A stretch of 64,000 nucleotides of DNA, taken from the NCBI GenBank assembly GCA_964526295.1, contig CAZGKW010000015.1:1-64000 (forward strand), in the 5' to 3' direction. The stretch comes from CAZGKW01 sp964526295. Lineage in GTDB: Bacteria > Planctomycetota > Phycisphaerae > FEN-1346. Below, piece by piece: positions 46,477 through 55,273 of this stretch. Each line of letters begins with the position of its first letter. Position 1 is the stretch's first letter. A program made the translations under genes and the position numbers. The notes under the pieces were generated by a model. That model was not told where the DNA came from, did not search any database, and was given only the letters and a program-made list of their open reading frames with translations.

Positions 46477-48377
46477 GCCGCAATCTCCCGTCCGCGATAC
46501 AGCAGCACCCCCACGAGAAACGCCAGCCCCACCCAGACGCCGGCGTACACCATCTGCCACCCGAGGTGCCCGATCGACAGGGCGACGCCCTGCTGGACGC
46601 TCTCCGGGGGCAGCAGGACCGTCAAGTCGGGCAGCGGCAGGGGCGAGAGCTCGATCAGCGCCATCCAGTCCACGCCCTCCCATCGCTCCGCCAGCCATCG
46701 GACCATCATCCGCACCAGGAACCGAACCGGCGTCGACGTCAGGATGAAATCCTTGAGCGCCGCCACAATGAAGAAGCCGATCGTCGCGAACATCGCTACG
46801 AACCACGACATCCGCGTGCTCATCGCCACGCCCACCGACGCCGTCACCATGCCGAACAGCCACACGGCCGTCATCGCCTTCAGCAGGTTCCACGCGAACG
46901 GCCCGGCGCCCAGGCGAAGGTGGACGCTGTCGCGGCGGACGCCGATCAGGTCGCCTTGTGTCCGGCAGGCGACGTGGACCTCCAGCGGCCCCCTGCCGCG
47001 CCATAGTTCCGCGTCGACATAGAGGATGCTCGCCCGGTGGGGTTCGGGCGTGAAGGGGACGGGGGCCTGGCGGCCACCGGTGGACGGGTTGACGAACGTC
47101 ACCTCGGCGGTCGTCTCGACCGTGGCCGGGCTCATCGAATCGAGCCCTCCCGTGAACTCCACCGCCGCAGGCCCCTCGCCAAGGACCCCGGCCGAGACGC
47201 CGCCCAGGCGTAGCAAGGCCACCTGGCGCGGCGGCGTCGGTCGGCCGGCGATCCAGAGCCGACCTCGCGTCCCTTGAGCGACCGCCTCGGGCCCATCGGG
47301 CAGGGCGATCCGCTCGCCGCCCGCCCGGACGACCTCCAGCGACCGCCCGCCCGCCCCCAGCAGGAAGCCCGACAGCTCGTCGCGCGGGGCGATCAGGGCC
47401 ACCTCCACCCGGAACGGCACGTCGCCCGGCAACGGCAGCCCTCCCGACGCCTCAGCGAACCCTTCAGCGTACAGCGGCAGCTCCAGCACGCCGTCCTCCG
47501 GCATCTGCCGCTGCGCGGTGAACCGTTCGCGGAACTCGTCGCTCTCGAACTGGCGGCTCTGCTCCGGCGTCAGGTCGGGCACGATGCGAACCGATACCGC
47601 CGCCGGCCGGCGCTCGACGCCGGGCGGGGGACGAAGCTTCAGGCGGAGACGGAGCAGGCCCGGCCCGGCGGCCAGCCAGTCGGCGACCGGCAGCTCCCGA
47701 ACGTCCCAGAGGAGCTTCATGCCGTCGGCCGCCAGGGACCACGTCGCCGCAGAGGGGGGCCGACCGGCGGCGCCGAAGTCGATCTGCACCTCCGGCCCCT
47801 CGGCGGCCGCTACGTAACGATGGAACCGCATCGGACCGGCCTGGAGCACCCGCCGGACCGCGTTCAGGTCGGCCTCGTGAGCGCCCCGCCCGGGCGCCTC
47901 GGCCAGGCGGGACTCGGCCAGGCCCCGCACCTCGACCGACCGAACCCGCATGTATCCGTAGGCCCCGGCCCCGATGAGGCCCAGGATGACCGCCATCAGC
48001 ACGCCCATCCCCGCGGTCTTGCCCAGCACGATCTCCCAACGGCGGATGGGCTTCGTCGTCAACGTGTAAGCGACGCGGGTGTAGATGTCGGTCGGCAGCG
48101 AGTAGGTGGCGAAGAAGATGGCGACCAAGGCCGCGACGACGGCCATCACGAGCAGCGTCGTACCGAGCGCGGCCGGAATGGCGTCGAAGATCGGGTCGAA
48201 CCGCGGGGCGGAGAGGTCGGCCACGACGATTACCGCGATCGCCAGCGGCGCGAGGACCCAAAGCCACATCCGCATCCCTTGGCGGAACGTGACCAGGGCG
48301 ACCGCCCAGACGCGACGAACCGACCACAAGACTGCCTGCGACCGGCTGGGGCTCGGGCTGGGCTTGGGTTCGGCCAT
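46473..48377 (-). CDS. ABC-2 type transporter permease with large periplasmic domain
   Basis: 634 residues from ATG 48377 (the frame is open further upstream but without similarity). N-terminal helices VWAVALVTFRQGMRMWLWVLAPLAIAVIVVADL and LGTTLLVMAVVAALVAIFFATYSLPTDIYTRVAYTL are typical of ABC-2 permeases (the YTLTTKPIRRWEIVLGK loop too). A beta-rich region of some 300 residues follows, then C-terminal helices (AVWLFGMVTASVGVAMSTRMSWFVAMFATIGFFIVAAL). The matching ATPase is upstream on the same strand, 80 bases away. Confidence 0.85.
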   Translation of the reverse strand: MAEPKPSPSPSRSQAVLWSVRRVWAVALVTFRQGMRMWLWVLAPLAIAVIVVADLSAPRFDPIFDAIPAALGTTLLVMAVVAALVAIFFATYSLPTDIYTRVAYTLTTKPIRRWEIVLGKTAGMGVLMAVILGLIGAGAYGYMRVRSVEVRGLAESRLAEAPGRGAHEADLNAVRRVLQAGPMRFHRYVAAAEGPEVQIDFGAAGRPPSAATWSLAADGMKLLWDVRELPVADWLAAGPGLLRLRLKLRPPPGVERRPAAVSVRIVPDLTPEQSRQFESDEFRERFTAQRQMPEDGVLELPLYAEGFAEASGGLPLPGDVPFRVEVALIAPRDELSGFLLGAGGRSLEVVRAGGERIALPDGPEAVAQGTRGRLWIAGRPTPPRQVALLRLGGVSAGVLGEGPAAVEFTGGLDSMSPATVETTAEVTFVNPSTGGRQAPVPFTPEPHRASILYVDAELWRGRGPLEVHVACRTQGDLIGVRRDSVHLRLGAGPFAWNLLKAMTAVWLFGMVTASVGVAMSTRMSWFVAMFATIGFFIVAALKDFILTSTPVRFLVRMMVRWLAERWEGVDWMALIELSPLPLPDLTVLLPPESVQQGVALSIGHLGWQMVYAGVWVGLAFLVGVLLYRGREIAA

Positions 48378-48457
48378 CGCGCGGTCCGCGGCGGTCCCTC
48401 TCGGTGATTGTACGCCGGCCCCAGGTGTCCCGTGGGGGCCCCGAGGCTTGGGACGGG

Positions 48458-49384
48458 TCAGACGTCCGAGGCAGCGCCGGCCTGCCGGGCCTCGGCGGTT
48501 GCGGTGTCGGCCTCCGGGGTAGCCTCGTCCGCGCCGCCCTGGCGGACGACGCGCAGGAAGAGGTCCTCCAAGCTGGTCGTCGGATGCTCGGCCGAGACGA
48601 CAGTGGCCCCGGCCTTCTCGGCGGCGGTCCGGATGGCCTCCGCCGCTTCGGGGCCCACGCCGCTCGCCCGAAGCTGGAACAGGTCGCGGACGAGGAGCAG
48701 GTCTCGGACCCGGCCGCACTCCCGCAGCCGACCGCGGGCCAGGATGCCGATCCGGTCGCAGACATCCTGGACGTCGGCCAGAAGGTGAGACGAGAGGAGG
48801 ATGGTCTTGCCTTGGGCCTTGAGGCGGAGAATCAGGTCTTTCATCTCCCGCGTGCCGATCGGGTCGAGGCCGGTGGTCGGCTCGTCGAGGAGGAGGAGCT
48901 TGGGGTCGTTGACCAGGGCCTGGGCCAGGCCGATCCGCCGGCTCATGCCCTTGGAGTACTCCTTGAGCTGGCGCCGGCGGGCCCGCTTGTCGAGCCCGAC
49001 CAGCTCGAGCAGCTCGTCGGTCCGTCGGCGCCGTTCGTGGCGCGAGAGGCCAAACAGGCGACCGTAGAAATCGACCGTTTCCTCGCCCGTCAGGAACCGG
49101 TGAAGATAGGACTCCTCGGGCAGATACCCCGCGAGGTCGTTGACGGCCGGCGTGCCGGGCGGGCGGCCGAAGATCTCGGCCTCGCCGGCCGTGGGAAAGA
49201 TGAGCCCCAGAAGGAGCTTGATCGTCGTGCTCTTACCGGAGCCGTTGGGGCCGAGAAGCCCGAAGACCTCTCCGGGCTCCAGCGCGAGATTGAGCCCGAC
49301 CAGGGCGTGGACCTTGGGACGGCCCCAGAAGTCCACGTAGACCTTCGTCAGATCACGGGTGACGACCGGCTGGGCCACGTCCAT
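48458..49384 (-). CDS. ABC transporter ATP-binding protein (ABC-2 partner)
   Basis: 308 residues. Walker A is GLLGPNGSGKSTT, Q-loop region AGYLPEESYLHRFLTGEET, the signature is YSKGMSRRIGLAQAL (a YSKGM variant of LSGGQ common in ABC-2 exporters), Walker B LLLLDEPTTGLDP and the switch His in LLSSHLL. An extra C-terminal domain of about 90 residues ends in an Ala/Glu-rich tail. With the permease and helical-repeat protein it forms a three-gene exporter operon; substrate unknown. Confidence 0.92.
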   Translation of the reverse strand: MDVAQPVVTRDLTKVYVDFWGRPKVHALVGLNLALEPGEVFGLLGPNGSGKSTTIKLLLGLIFPTAGEAEIFGRPPGTPAVNDLAGYLPEESYLHRFLTGEETVDFYGRLFGLSRHERRRRTDELLELVGLDKRARRRQLKEYSKGMSRRIGLAQALVNDPKLLLLDEPTTGLDPIGTREMKDLILRLKAQGKTILLSSHLLADVQDVCDRIGILARGRLRECGRVRDLLLVRDLFQLRASGVGPEAAEAIRTAAEKAGATVVSAEHPTTSLEDLFLRVVRQGGADEATPEADTATAEARQAGAASDV

Positions 49385-49460
49385 CGAGGCGGCTCCCGAA
49401 TCCCCGCGTCGCGTCCGAGGGGGCCCTCCAGGGGACCTCCTTCCGCGGTGGCAAAGGGGG

Positions 49461-49658
49461 TCAGCGCGAGGCGGCGCGCTGTTTCCTCAGCGCCTGCCGC
49501 TGGGCCTTCCGGAGCTGGCGCCGGCGCCGCTCGCTGGGCTTCTCGTAGTAGGAGTTGCGCTTAATCTCTTTGTTGAGGCCCTCTTTTTCGCAGAGCTTCT
49601 TGAAGCGCTTCAACATCTGCGCCACGCTCTCGTTGCCTCGCGCGCGAATCTTAAGCAT
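49461..49658 (-). CDS. rpsU: 30S ribosomal protein S21
   Basis: 65 residues: MLKIRARGNESVAQMLKRFKKLCEKEGLNKEIKRNSYYEKPSERRRRQ and an Arg/Gln-rich helix to the end, a complete bacterial S21. AAGGAG stands 11 bases before the ATG, with a promoter at 49741-49713. Unlike the proteobacterial dnaG-rpoD arrangement, rpsU is alone here, followed by an ABC exporter operon. Confidence 0.95.
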   Translation of the reverse strand: MLKIRARGNESVAQMLKRFKKLCEKEGLNKEIKRNSYYEKPSERRRRQLRKAQRQALRKQRAASR

Positions 49659-49712
49659 GCCGTCTCACGTCTCCTTTCGAAACGGTCCCGGTTCCTCCGT
49701 GTCAAGCACCCA

Positions 49713-49741
49713 ACCATACCACCCGCAAGCGGAGTCGGCAA
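49713..49741 (-). promoter_or_regulatory. Promoter of rpsU
   Basis: Minus strand: TTGCCG (49741-49736), a 17-base spacer, TATGGT (49718-49713), 55 bases from the ATG at 49658. Confidence 0.5.
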
Positions 49742-49948
49742 GCCCTTTTCCGCGGGACGCGGCGCGCCAGGCAGGGCCCGACGTCGCCCGACCCGAGCCA
49801 GCGGCGCGCCGGACCGGCGGGCCAGGACTGCGCAAATGCACGCGGAAGAGGTATGGCGGGATAGAAGACGACCGACGACGGGGCGCAACGGGCCTGCGAC
49901 TCGCCGCCCGCTTCCCGGCGGCGCCGAAGGCCAAAAGGAGGGGCCGCC

Positions 49949-50610
49949 ATGGACAGCGCCATCCTGGAGCGACGACGTGGCGCCCCGCGCCTCCCGGTCG
50001 CAGGTGTGTGGCTGGGTGTGCTCCTGGCGGCGGCGCCGCTTGCGGCCCGTCAGGCCCACGAACGGAGCTTGGCACACCGCTAAGCGGGACAGTTGGTCCC
50101 GGAGGGCCGGTACGAGCAGGCCCTGGAACTCGTAGACGGCTTTCCTTTCGCTGGGCTGGTCGACAGGGCCGCCAGGTTGGCCCAGAATGAGGGCGACGAG
50201 GCCCGGGCAGCGGCCCTGCATCGTGCCTGGTTGGACTAATTCCCGTTTGCGTCGCGCCGGTCGGCCGTGTCAAGGTGGTCCTGGGCGAAGTACGCCAAGC
50301 ACGCCGAGAAGTCCCTCGAACTCGTCCGAAAGGTCGGCACGGAGGAAGACCGGCGGCATGCCGCAGCGGACCTGGCCGCCGAGGAGGATTTCCGGCGGCC
50401 CGGCGAGCTGCGCAGGAAATCCGACTTGGGCGTCATTCAGGCCCAAGCCATTCCATGGCGAAGAAGGACTGGGCCGAGGCCCCGGGCAGGTGGACTGCCT
50501 GGAAGCCCACGAGCAGGTCCGGGACGGCCACGCGCCTCATGCAAAACCAGCGGAAAGCGAATATCGCCAAGTGCCGGGCGAAACTTCACGAGCCGCGGAA
50601 CCACAGTCGT
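49949..50610 (+). pseudogene. Decayed gene for a secreted TPR-like protein
   Basis: ATG 49949 follows AAGGAGG and encodes a signal-peptide-like start (LPVAGVWLGVLLAAAPLAAR). The same frame is interrupted by TAA at 50081-50083 and TAA at 50237-50239, yet stays protein-like between and after them: GRYEQALELVDGFPFAGLVDRAARLAQ, then KYAKHAEKSLELVRKVGTEEDRRHAA. Near 50450 coding character jumps to another frame (AKKDWAEAPGRWTAWK). Two stops and a frameshift argue for a dead gene. The 3' end is uncertain. 50620-50919 shows nothing recognisable. Confidence 0.55.
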
Positions 50611-50919
50611 GATCGGATTCGCGCCCCCCACAAGACCGCCCTGGCGGCCCCTCCAGCCGCATGGTCCGATAATGTATGTTATGTTGCGCAAGCGGCACCG
50701 AGGCAAACAGGGCGGGTCGGCACTGGATCGTCGTGAGCGATGCCGCCGACTGCGAACGCGGGCCGTGAGGGACGAGGGTCGCGTCTGAATCGAGACACCG
50801 GGCAAGCCAAGGCAGCGTGCTGCCCAGGCGTCTCACCCGGCACACGGATGGTCGGCCTGGGCTTGCCATGCGCAGGACAAGCGCTGTCGTCCGGCCGGTG
50901 GGTGTTGTGCCAGAACGTT

Positions 50920-51549
50920 CTACTCGTCGAGGAGGTCCTCGTCGGAGATGCGGAGGACCCCTTCGTCCTCCTCCGAGACGGCCTCGGGAGGCTTCTGTGG
51001 CGGGGTCGCAGGCGGCTGAGGCTGGGAGCGACCGGTGCCCGCCATCCGTTCGAGCGACGCCAGAACGTCCTCGCCGCCGCCGCGGGTCTCGGGCTTCCGG
51101 GGCGGCGCGGCCTGCGGCTGAGGAGCGGGCGGCTTCGACGGCTGGGACTGAGGAGGCGCTGTCTCGGGGGTCGGTGCAGGCGGCGACGGCGAGACGGGCT
51201 CCGGCTCGGCCTGGGGAGGCGTTGCGGGGGCCCCGGGCGCCTCGGGGGCCTCGCGCTGGCCGTCGATCTCGACGACAAACTCCAACGGGCCGATCACCAC
51301 CCGGTCTCCGGGCTTCAGGACCTGTTCCCGGACTCGCTCGCCGTTGACGAAGGAGCCGTTGCTGCTTCCTTTGTCGCGGAGGATGACCGATTGCCCGTCG
51401 TTGACGACTTCACAGTGGTTTCGAGACACCCGGGTCGAGGCAATGATCAGGTCATTGGTCTCGGCGCGGCCAATGGAGCGGGCCCCTTCCGGAACATTAA
51501 GCACTTTGCCCTTCGGGTTGCCGCGGACGACGTGCAGCTTGACCTCCAT
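50920..51549 (-). CDS. FHA-domain protein
   Basis: 209 residues. Residues 1-95 form a forkhead-associated domain (GRAETNDLIIASTRVSRNHCEVV with the GR and S-R-x-H core, GSSNGSFVNGERV), which binds phosphothreonine. A Pro/Ala/Glu-rich linker (about 100-175) leads to an acidic tail ending ISDEDLLDE. Likely an adaptor in a Ser/Thr kinase pathway; no kinase is in the window. It is divergent from the pilus operon, with a 530-base gap between. Confidence 0.88.
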   Translation of the reverse strand: MEVKLHVVRGNPKGKVLNVPEGARSIGRAETNDLIIASTRVSRNHCEVVNDGQSVILRDKGSSNGSFVNGERVREQVLKPGDRVVIGPLEFVVEIDGQREAPEAPGAPATPPQAEPEPVSPSPPAPTPETAPPQSQPSKPPAPQPQAAPPRKPETRGGGEDVLASLERMAGTGRSQPQPPATPPQKPPEAVSEEDEGVLRISDEDLLDE

Positions 51550-51587
51550 AGGACGTGTCCTCCCGGAAAAAGGTGGCGTCTAGGCGT

Positions 51588-51616
51588 ACCGTAGCAGAAG
51601 CGGGCCGGTCAATCAA
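51588..51616 (-). promoter_or_regulatory. Candidate promoter of the FHA gene
   Basis: Minus strand: TTGATT (51616-51611), a 17-base spacer, TACGGT (51593-51588), 39 bases from the ATG at 51549. In the 530-base gap 51550-52079 only this and the candidate at 51995-52022 were found. Confidence 0.4.
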
Positions 51617-51994
51617 CAGAATTATCGAGGCCGCGTCCGCCGTGCGGCTGCCCCTCGGGCGAGGCAGTCGCCCGCGGGGATGCGAATCGAGCCGTGTCCC
51701 TCTGGGGGCCCAAAACGCTTAATGCCGTCCGCCGGGGCCTGCCGATAAGTGGGTCCAGACGGCGGTCACACCCCTACATTGTGCGGCAGTTCTCTCGCAC
51801 AGGCGGCGGCGGGCATTTTGACGGGCCGGAAAATCGGGCCGAATCCGCCTCTGCCTCGCATCGCTGCGGCACCCACCCCGAGAAGGGCCCCTGCCCTGAG
51901 ACGGCCATGCTGGGCGTAACTCGTTGTCCGCGAACGACTTAGGCGCCGTGGCCGGCCTGCCAGGGCGGACGGTCCGCGGCGGGCCAGCAGGAAT

Positions 51995-52022
51995 TTGACG
52001 ACGGCGAAGGCGCCCTTAGGGT
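51995..52022 (+). promoter_or_regulatory. Candidate promoter of the pilMNO-pilB-pilT-pilC operon
   Basis: TTGACG (51995-52000), a 16-base spacer, TAGGGT (52017-52022), 57 bases before ATG 52080. Confidence 0.4.
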
Positions 52023-52079
52023 TGCGAAAGCGGGCAAGACCGCCAGGCCGAGACGGGGCCTAACCGAGAGGAACGACAG

Positions 52080-53189
52080 ATGGCACGCAGGAAGCAGACG
52101 TTGCTGCCGATCGGCATCCATCTGAACCTGGACTACGTCCAGTTGGCTCAGTTGGAGCAGAAGGACACATCGCTACAATTGGTCTCCTCGGCCGGTCAGG
52201 CGTTCCGGTCGGCAGCCGAGGAACTGGGCTCCGACGGGTCGGCGCCGGACCCGAACGCCGTGGCGTCGCTGCTCGATCGCCGCTTCTCCCAGGCCCGCAG
52301 CTTCATCCGGCGCAAGGTCTCGTCGAACGGGTTCCGGGGCAAAGACGTCGTGATCAGCCTGCCGGGCGAATACCTGGTGATCCAGCACGTGCGTCTTGCG
52401 CCGGTCCAGCCGGACGAGCTGGCGAACGCCCTGCCCTGGGAGCTCCAGGGCAAGCTGCCGTTCGACCCGCGGGCGGCGGTGATCCGGCACATCACGGTCG
52501 GGGCGGTCTCGGAGAACAACGAGACGAAGCAGGACGTGATCGCCCTGGCCGCACGCCGCGAAGTCGTCGAGAAATACGTCACGTCGATCGAGAAGCTCGG
52601 CCTGCAGGTGCTGGGAGTGGGCGTGGAGCCGTGTGCGATGTGCCACCCGTACGCCTTCGAGGTCCTCCACAGCCCCCGCGATCAGGAAGGGCCGGCCAGC
52701 CAGATGCTGGTGCTGATGGCCGGCCGCGTCGCGCACGTTGCCATCATGCGGGGCCCCGAGACGATGTTCGTCAAAGACGTCGAGTGGGGGTCGGAGCACC
52801 TGGCCGCGGCCGTCGCCAAGGCCGCCGGCACCAACATCGCCCAGGCCCGCCAGATGCGGGCAAGCTGGAAGGAGGCCAAGGAGGACGAGCGGGCCGCCGC
52901 CGGCCAGGAGGCGATCAAGCAGTACCAGGCGGTCCGTGGGGCGCTGGAGCTGTTCGCCGGCGAGCTTCACTCGTGCATGCGGTATCACGCCTCGCTGTCT
53001 CGCGGGGCCAGCATCAACCGGGTGGTCTTTCTGGGCCCGGAGGCCCGCGACCACGCGTTGGCGAAAGTCTTGGGCGCCCATCTGGGCGTCCCGTGCGAGG
53101 TAGGCGATCCGGGGGCCATCGCGGGGTCCGGCAACGCCGACCCCGAACTGGGGGTCGCCATGGGGCTGAGCCTGTTCAACGCCCAATAG
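52080..53189 (+). CDS. pilM: Type IV pilus assembly protein PilM
   Basis: 369 residues, actin-like ATPase fold. The start PIGIHLNLDYVQLAQLEQKD is the phosphate-1 region of PilM; VVISLPGEYLVIQHVRLAPVQPDELANALPWELQGKLPFDP is the typical middle block, and NRVVFLGPEARDHALAKVLGAHLGVPCEVGDP the late one. PilM is cytoplasmic and binds the N-terminal tail of PilN, which follows here (MNVINFLPSDY). First gene of an uninterrupted run to 59390. Confidence 0.9.
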   Translation: MARRKQTLLPIGIHLNLDYVQLAQLEQKDTSLQLVSSAGQAFRSAAEELGSDGSAPDPNAVASLLDRRFSQARSFIRRKVSSNGFRGKDVVISLPGEYLVIQHVRLAPVQPDELANALPWELQGKLPFDPRAAVIRHITVGAVSENNETKQDVIALAARREVVEKYVTSIEKLGLQVLGVGVEPCAMCHPYAFEVLHSPRDQEGPASQMLVLMAGRVAHVAIMRGPETMFVKDVEWGSEHLAAAVAKAAGTNIAQARQMRASWKEAKEDERAAAGQEAIKQYQAVRGALELFAGELHSCMRYHASLSRGASINRVVFLGPEARDHALAKVLGAHLGVPCEVGDPGAIAGSGNADPELGVAMGLSLFNAQ

Positions 53190-53207
53190 GCGGCGAGGAC
53201 ATCCGAC

Positions 53208-53933
53208 ATGAACGTCATCAACTTTCTGCCCAGCGATTACGTCGAACGCCGGAGCCGGCGTCACGCCAACACTCTGTGCGTGCTGATCGGCGGCGGGTCG
53301 CTCCTGCTGATCGCGGCGATGGTGGGCCTGACTCTGCTTCGTGCCGCCGCCGCCACGCAGAAGCGACTGTACACGGAGCACAAGTACCAGCAGGCGAGCC
53401 AAGAGATCGAGCGGCTCAGGCAGCTGGAGGACCGCAAGGCCGGCCTGCTGCGGAAGGTCGAGCTGAGCTCCGACCTGCTGGAGCGGGTGCCCCGGAGCCA
53501 CCTGCTGGCCCGACTGGCCAACACGCTGCCGGAGCATACGGCGATCCAGACGCTGGCGGTGGCGCTGAAGGACGTGAAGGTCCGGATGCCGGCACCGCCC
53601 GCGGCCCCGGGGGCCGCCGGGTCCGGCCCGAAGTCCGTCCGGGAGGCCCGCCAGCGGATGCGGACCGTCCAGCAGCTCCAGTTCATCCTATCGGGCTTCG
53701 CCGAGACGGACGTCCAGGTGGCCGAGTACATCGGCCGGCTCAACGCCGACCCGCTGTTCGACGAGGTCAACCTGGAGTTCTCCGAGCAGTTCCCGTACTC
53801 GGAAGACGTGGAGCTGAGGCGATTCGAAATCGTGTTCATTCTGTCGGAGAAGGCGGCCAAGGTGCTGGAGACGCCCGTCGACGTGGGGTCGCCGACGGTG
53901 GTCCAGACGACCGACGCACGAGGTGAGCTATGA
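53208..53933 (+). CDS. pilN: Type IV pilus assembly protein PilN
   Basis: 241 residues. It opens with MNVINFLPSDYVERRSRR, the INFLP tail that docks into PilM, then one transmembrane helix (about 23-45), a coiled coil (HKYQQASQEIERLRQLEDRKAGLL) and a ferredoxin-like periplasmic domain with an insertion containing PPAAPGAAGSG. It overlaps pilO by 4 bases. With PilM and PilO it forms the inner-membrane alignment complex. Confidence 0.85.
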   Translation: MNVINFLPSDYVERRSRRHANTLCVLIGGGSLLLIAAMVGLTLLRAAAATQKRLYTEHKYQQASQEIERLRQLEDRKAGLLRKVELSSDLLERVPRSHLLARLANTLPEHTAIQTLAVALKDVKVRMPAPPAAPGAAGSGPKSVREARQRMRTVQQLQFILSGFAETDVQVAEYIGRLNADPLFDEVNLEFSEQFPYSEDVELRRFEIVFILSEKAAKVLETPVDVGSPTVVQTTDARGEL

Positions 53934-54457
53934 GCGGTCCGGTCCGGATTCTTCTGACGATCGTGGGGGCCTTGGTGATCGGGGCGGCGGCGGTGTTCCT
54001 GGTGGTCCAGCCGGCGCGGCTGCGGATCGGCCAGGACCAGCAGGTGACCCGCGACCTCCAGGCCCAGCTTGACAAGTTCTGGCGGGTCACGCGTCGGATC
54101 ACCGACCTGGAGGGCGAGATTCGCCGGCTCGAGGAAGCCCTGGCGTTTTTCGAGAGCCGCCTGCCGCAGGAACGGGAGATCGACGTCGTCCTCCGCGAGG
54201 TGTGGCTCATCGCCGACGGCCAGGAACTGCTGTGCCAGAGCGTTCGGACCCACAAGCTCGAGGTGATGCCCCGCTACAACTCCCAGCCGATCAAGCTTTC
54301 GCTCGAGGGCCGCTTCGACGGGTTCTATCAGTTTCTCCTGGGACTGGAGCAGCTTCCCCGGATCACGAAGATCCGGGAGCTCGAGGTGACGCAGTCCCCG
54401 ACCGAGGAGGAGACGGTCCACGCCGAAATCCTCCTGGATATCTTTTTTGAGAAATAG
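53930..54457 (+). CDS. pilO: Type IV pilus assembly protein PilO
   Basis: 175 residues: one N-terminal transmembrane helix (VRILLTIVGALVIGAAAVFLVV), a coiled coil (DLQAQLDKFWRVTRRITDLEGEIRRLEEALAFFE), then the PilO domain with LPQEREIDVVLREVW, SLEGRFDGFYQFLLGLEQLPRI and a terminal EILLDIFF strand. Position after pilN and the overlapping start confirm the call. Confidence 0.88.
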   Translation: MSGPVRILLTIVGALVIGAAAVFLVVQPARLRIGQDQQVTRDLQAQLDKFWRVTRRITDLEGEIRRLEEALAFFESRLPQEREIDVVLREVWLIADGQELLCQSVRTHKLEVMPRYNSQPIKLSLEGRFDGFYQFLLGLEQLPRITKIRELEVTQSPTEEETVHAEILLDIFFEK

Positions 54458-54459
54458 CC

Positions 54460-55263
54460 ATGCCACCTGACCAAGCGCAGCCGATCGACGAGTTTCAGAT
54501 CACCGACGGCCCGGTTGAGCCGGGCGGCCCGGGCGACATGGCCCCCGTCGAGGAGGAGCCGAGCGGCCCGCGCAGCCGAAAGCGCGGCGGCGGGACCGGG
54601 TTCGGCGACACGAAAAAGCTGATCATCCTCGGGGCCCTGCTGGCGTTAGGCGTCGGCGTGGTGGCCTGGCAGTTCCTGCGGGCCCGGGGCGCGAAGCCCG
54701 CCACGGCCACGCCGACGGCGCCGGCGGCGACCATGCCGTCCAGCGTCAACAACACCGAGATTCAGACCGTCCTGCGACGCCTGGAGCGTCCGAACGCGGG
54801 CGAGGAGTTCTCGGTCGCCCGGGTCGAACAGCTCGTCAACGAGTTTGACAGCTACGTGCGTGACCGGCAGGTCCCGCTGGCCCACCTCAAGGGCGACCCG
54901 TTCCAGGTGACGCTCCGCGAAAAGGGCCCATCGCCGGAGGAGATCGCGCGGGCCGAGGCGGAGGCCGCCGCGGCCGCCGCGGCCGCGGCCGCCGAGATGG
55001 AGGCCCAGGAGGCCCGCGAAGCGGCCGAACGCGAGGCGGCCCGGCTGAGGCAGATCCGCGAGACCGCCGGCCGGCTCTCCCTGGGGTCCATCCTGATCGG
55101 CGGCGGCCGGCGGATGGCCGTCATCAACGGCCGCGTCTGCCTCGAAGGAGACGTCGTGGCGGGGTTCACCATCGAGGAGATCGCCAACAGCCGCGTGACC
55201 CTGACCTTCGACGACACGACCGTCAACCTCGACCTGTTTGCCGGCACGGGCAGACCCAGATAA
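54460..55263 (+). CDS. Inner-membrane pilus/secretion protein in the PilP position
   Basis: 267 residues. A polar N-terminal cytosolic part (1-48), one transmembrane helix (KLIILGALLALGVGVVAWQFL), a helical Ala/Glu-rich stretch (about 160-200, EEIARAEAEAAAAAAA) and a small C-terminal beta domain (LSLGSILIGGGRRMAVINGRVCLEGDVVAGFTIEEI) like the PilP/GspC homology region that contacts the outer-membrane secretin. Gene order makes a PilP/GspC role likely, though no secretin gene is seen in the window. Confidence 0.6.
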   Translation: MPPDQAQPIDEFQITDGPVEPGGPGDMAPVEEEPSGPRSRKRGGGTGFGDTKKLIILGALLALGVGVVAWQFLRARGAKPATATPTAPAATMPSSVNNTEIQTVLRRLERPNAGEEFSVARVEQLVNEFDSYVRDRQVPLAHLKGDPFQVTLREKGPSPEEIARAEAEAAAAAAAAAAEMEAQEAREAAEREAARLRQIRETAGRLSLGSILIGGGRRMAVINGRVCLEGDVVAGFTIEEIANSRVTLTFDDTTVNLDLFAGTGRPR

Positions 55264-55273
55264 GAGGAAAGCC

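Noticed and set aside
43843..47022. 1,059-codon plus-strand frame running across the FabF-like gene and the exporter operon
   Set aside because: It crosses gene boundaries on both strands without domain content. Real genes with catalytic motifs occupy the same DNA in other frames.
51694..51942. 82-codon open frame in the FHA-pilM spacer
   Set aside because: No ribosome binding site, no similarity and Arg/His/Pro-rich composition.
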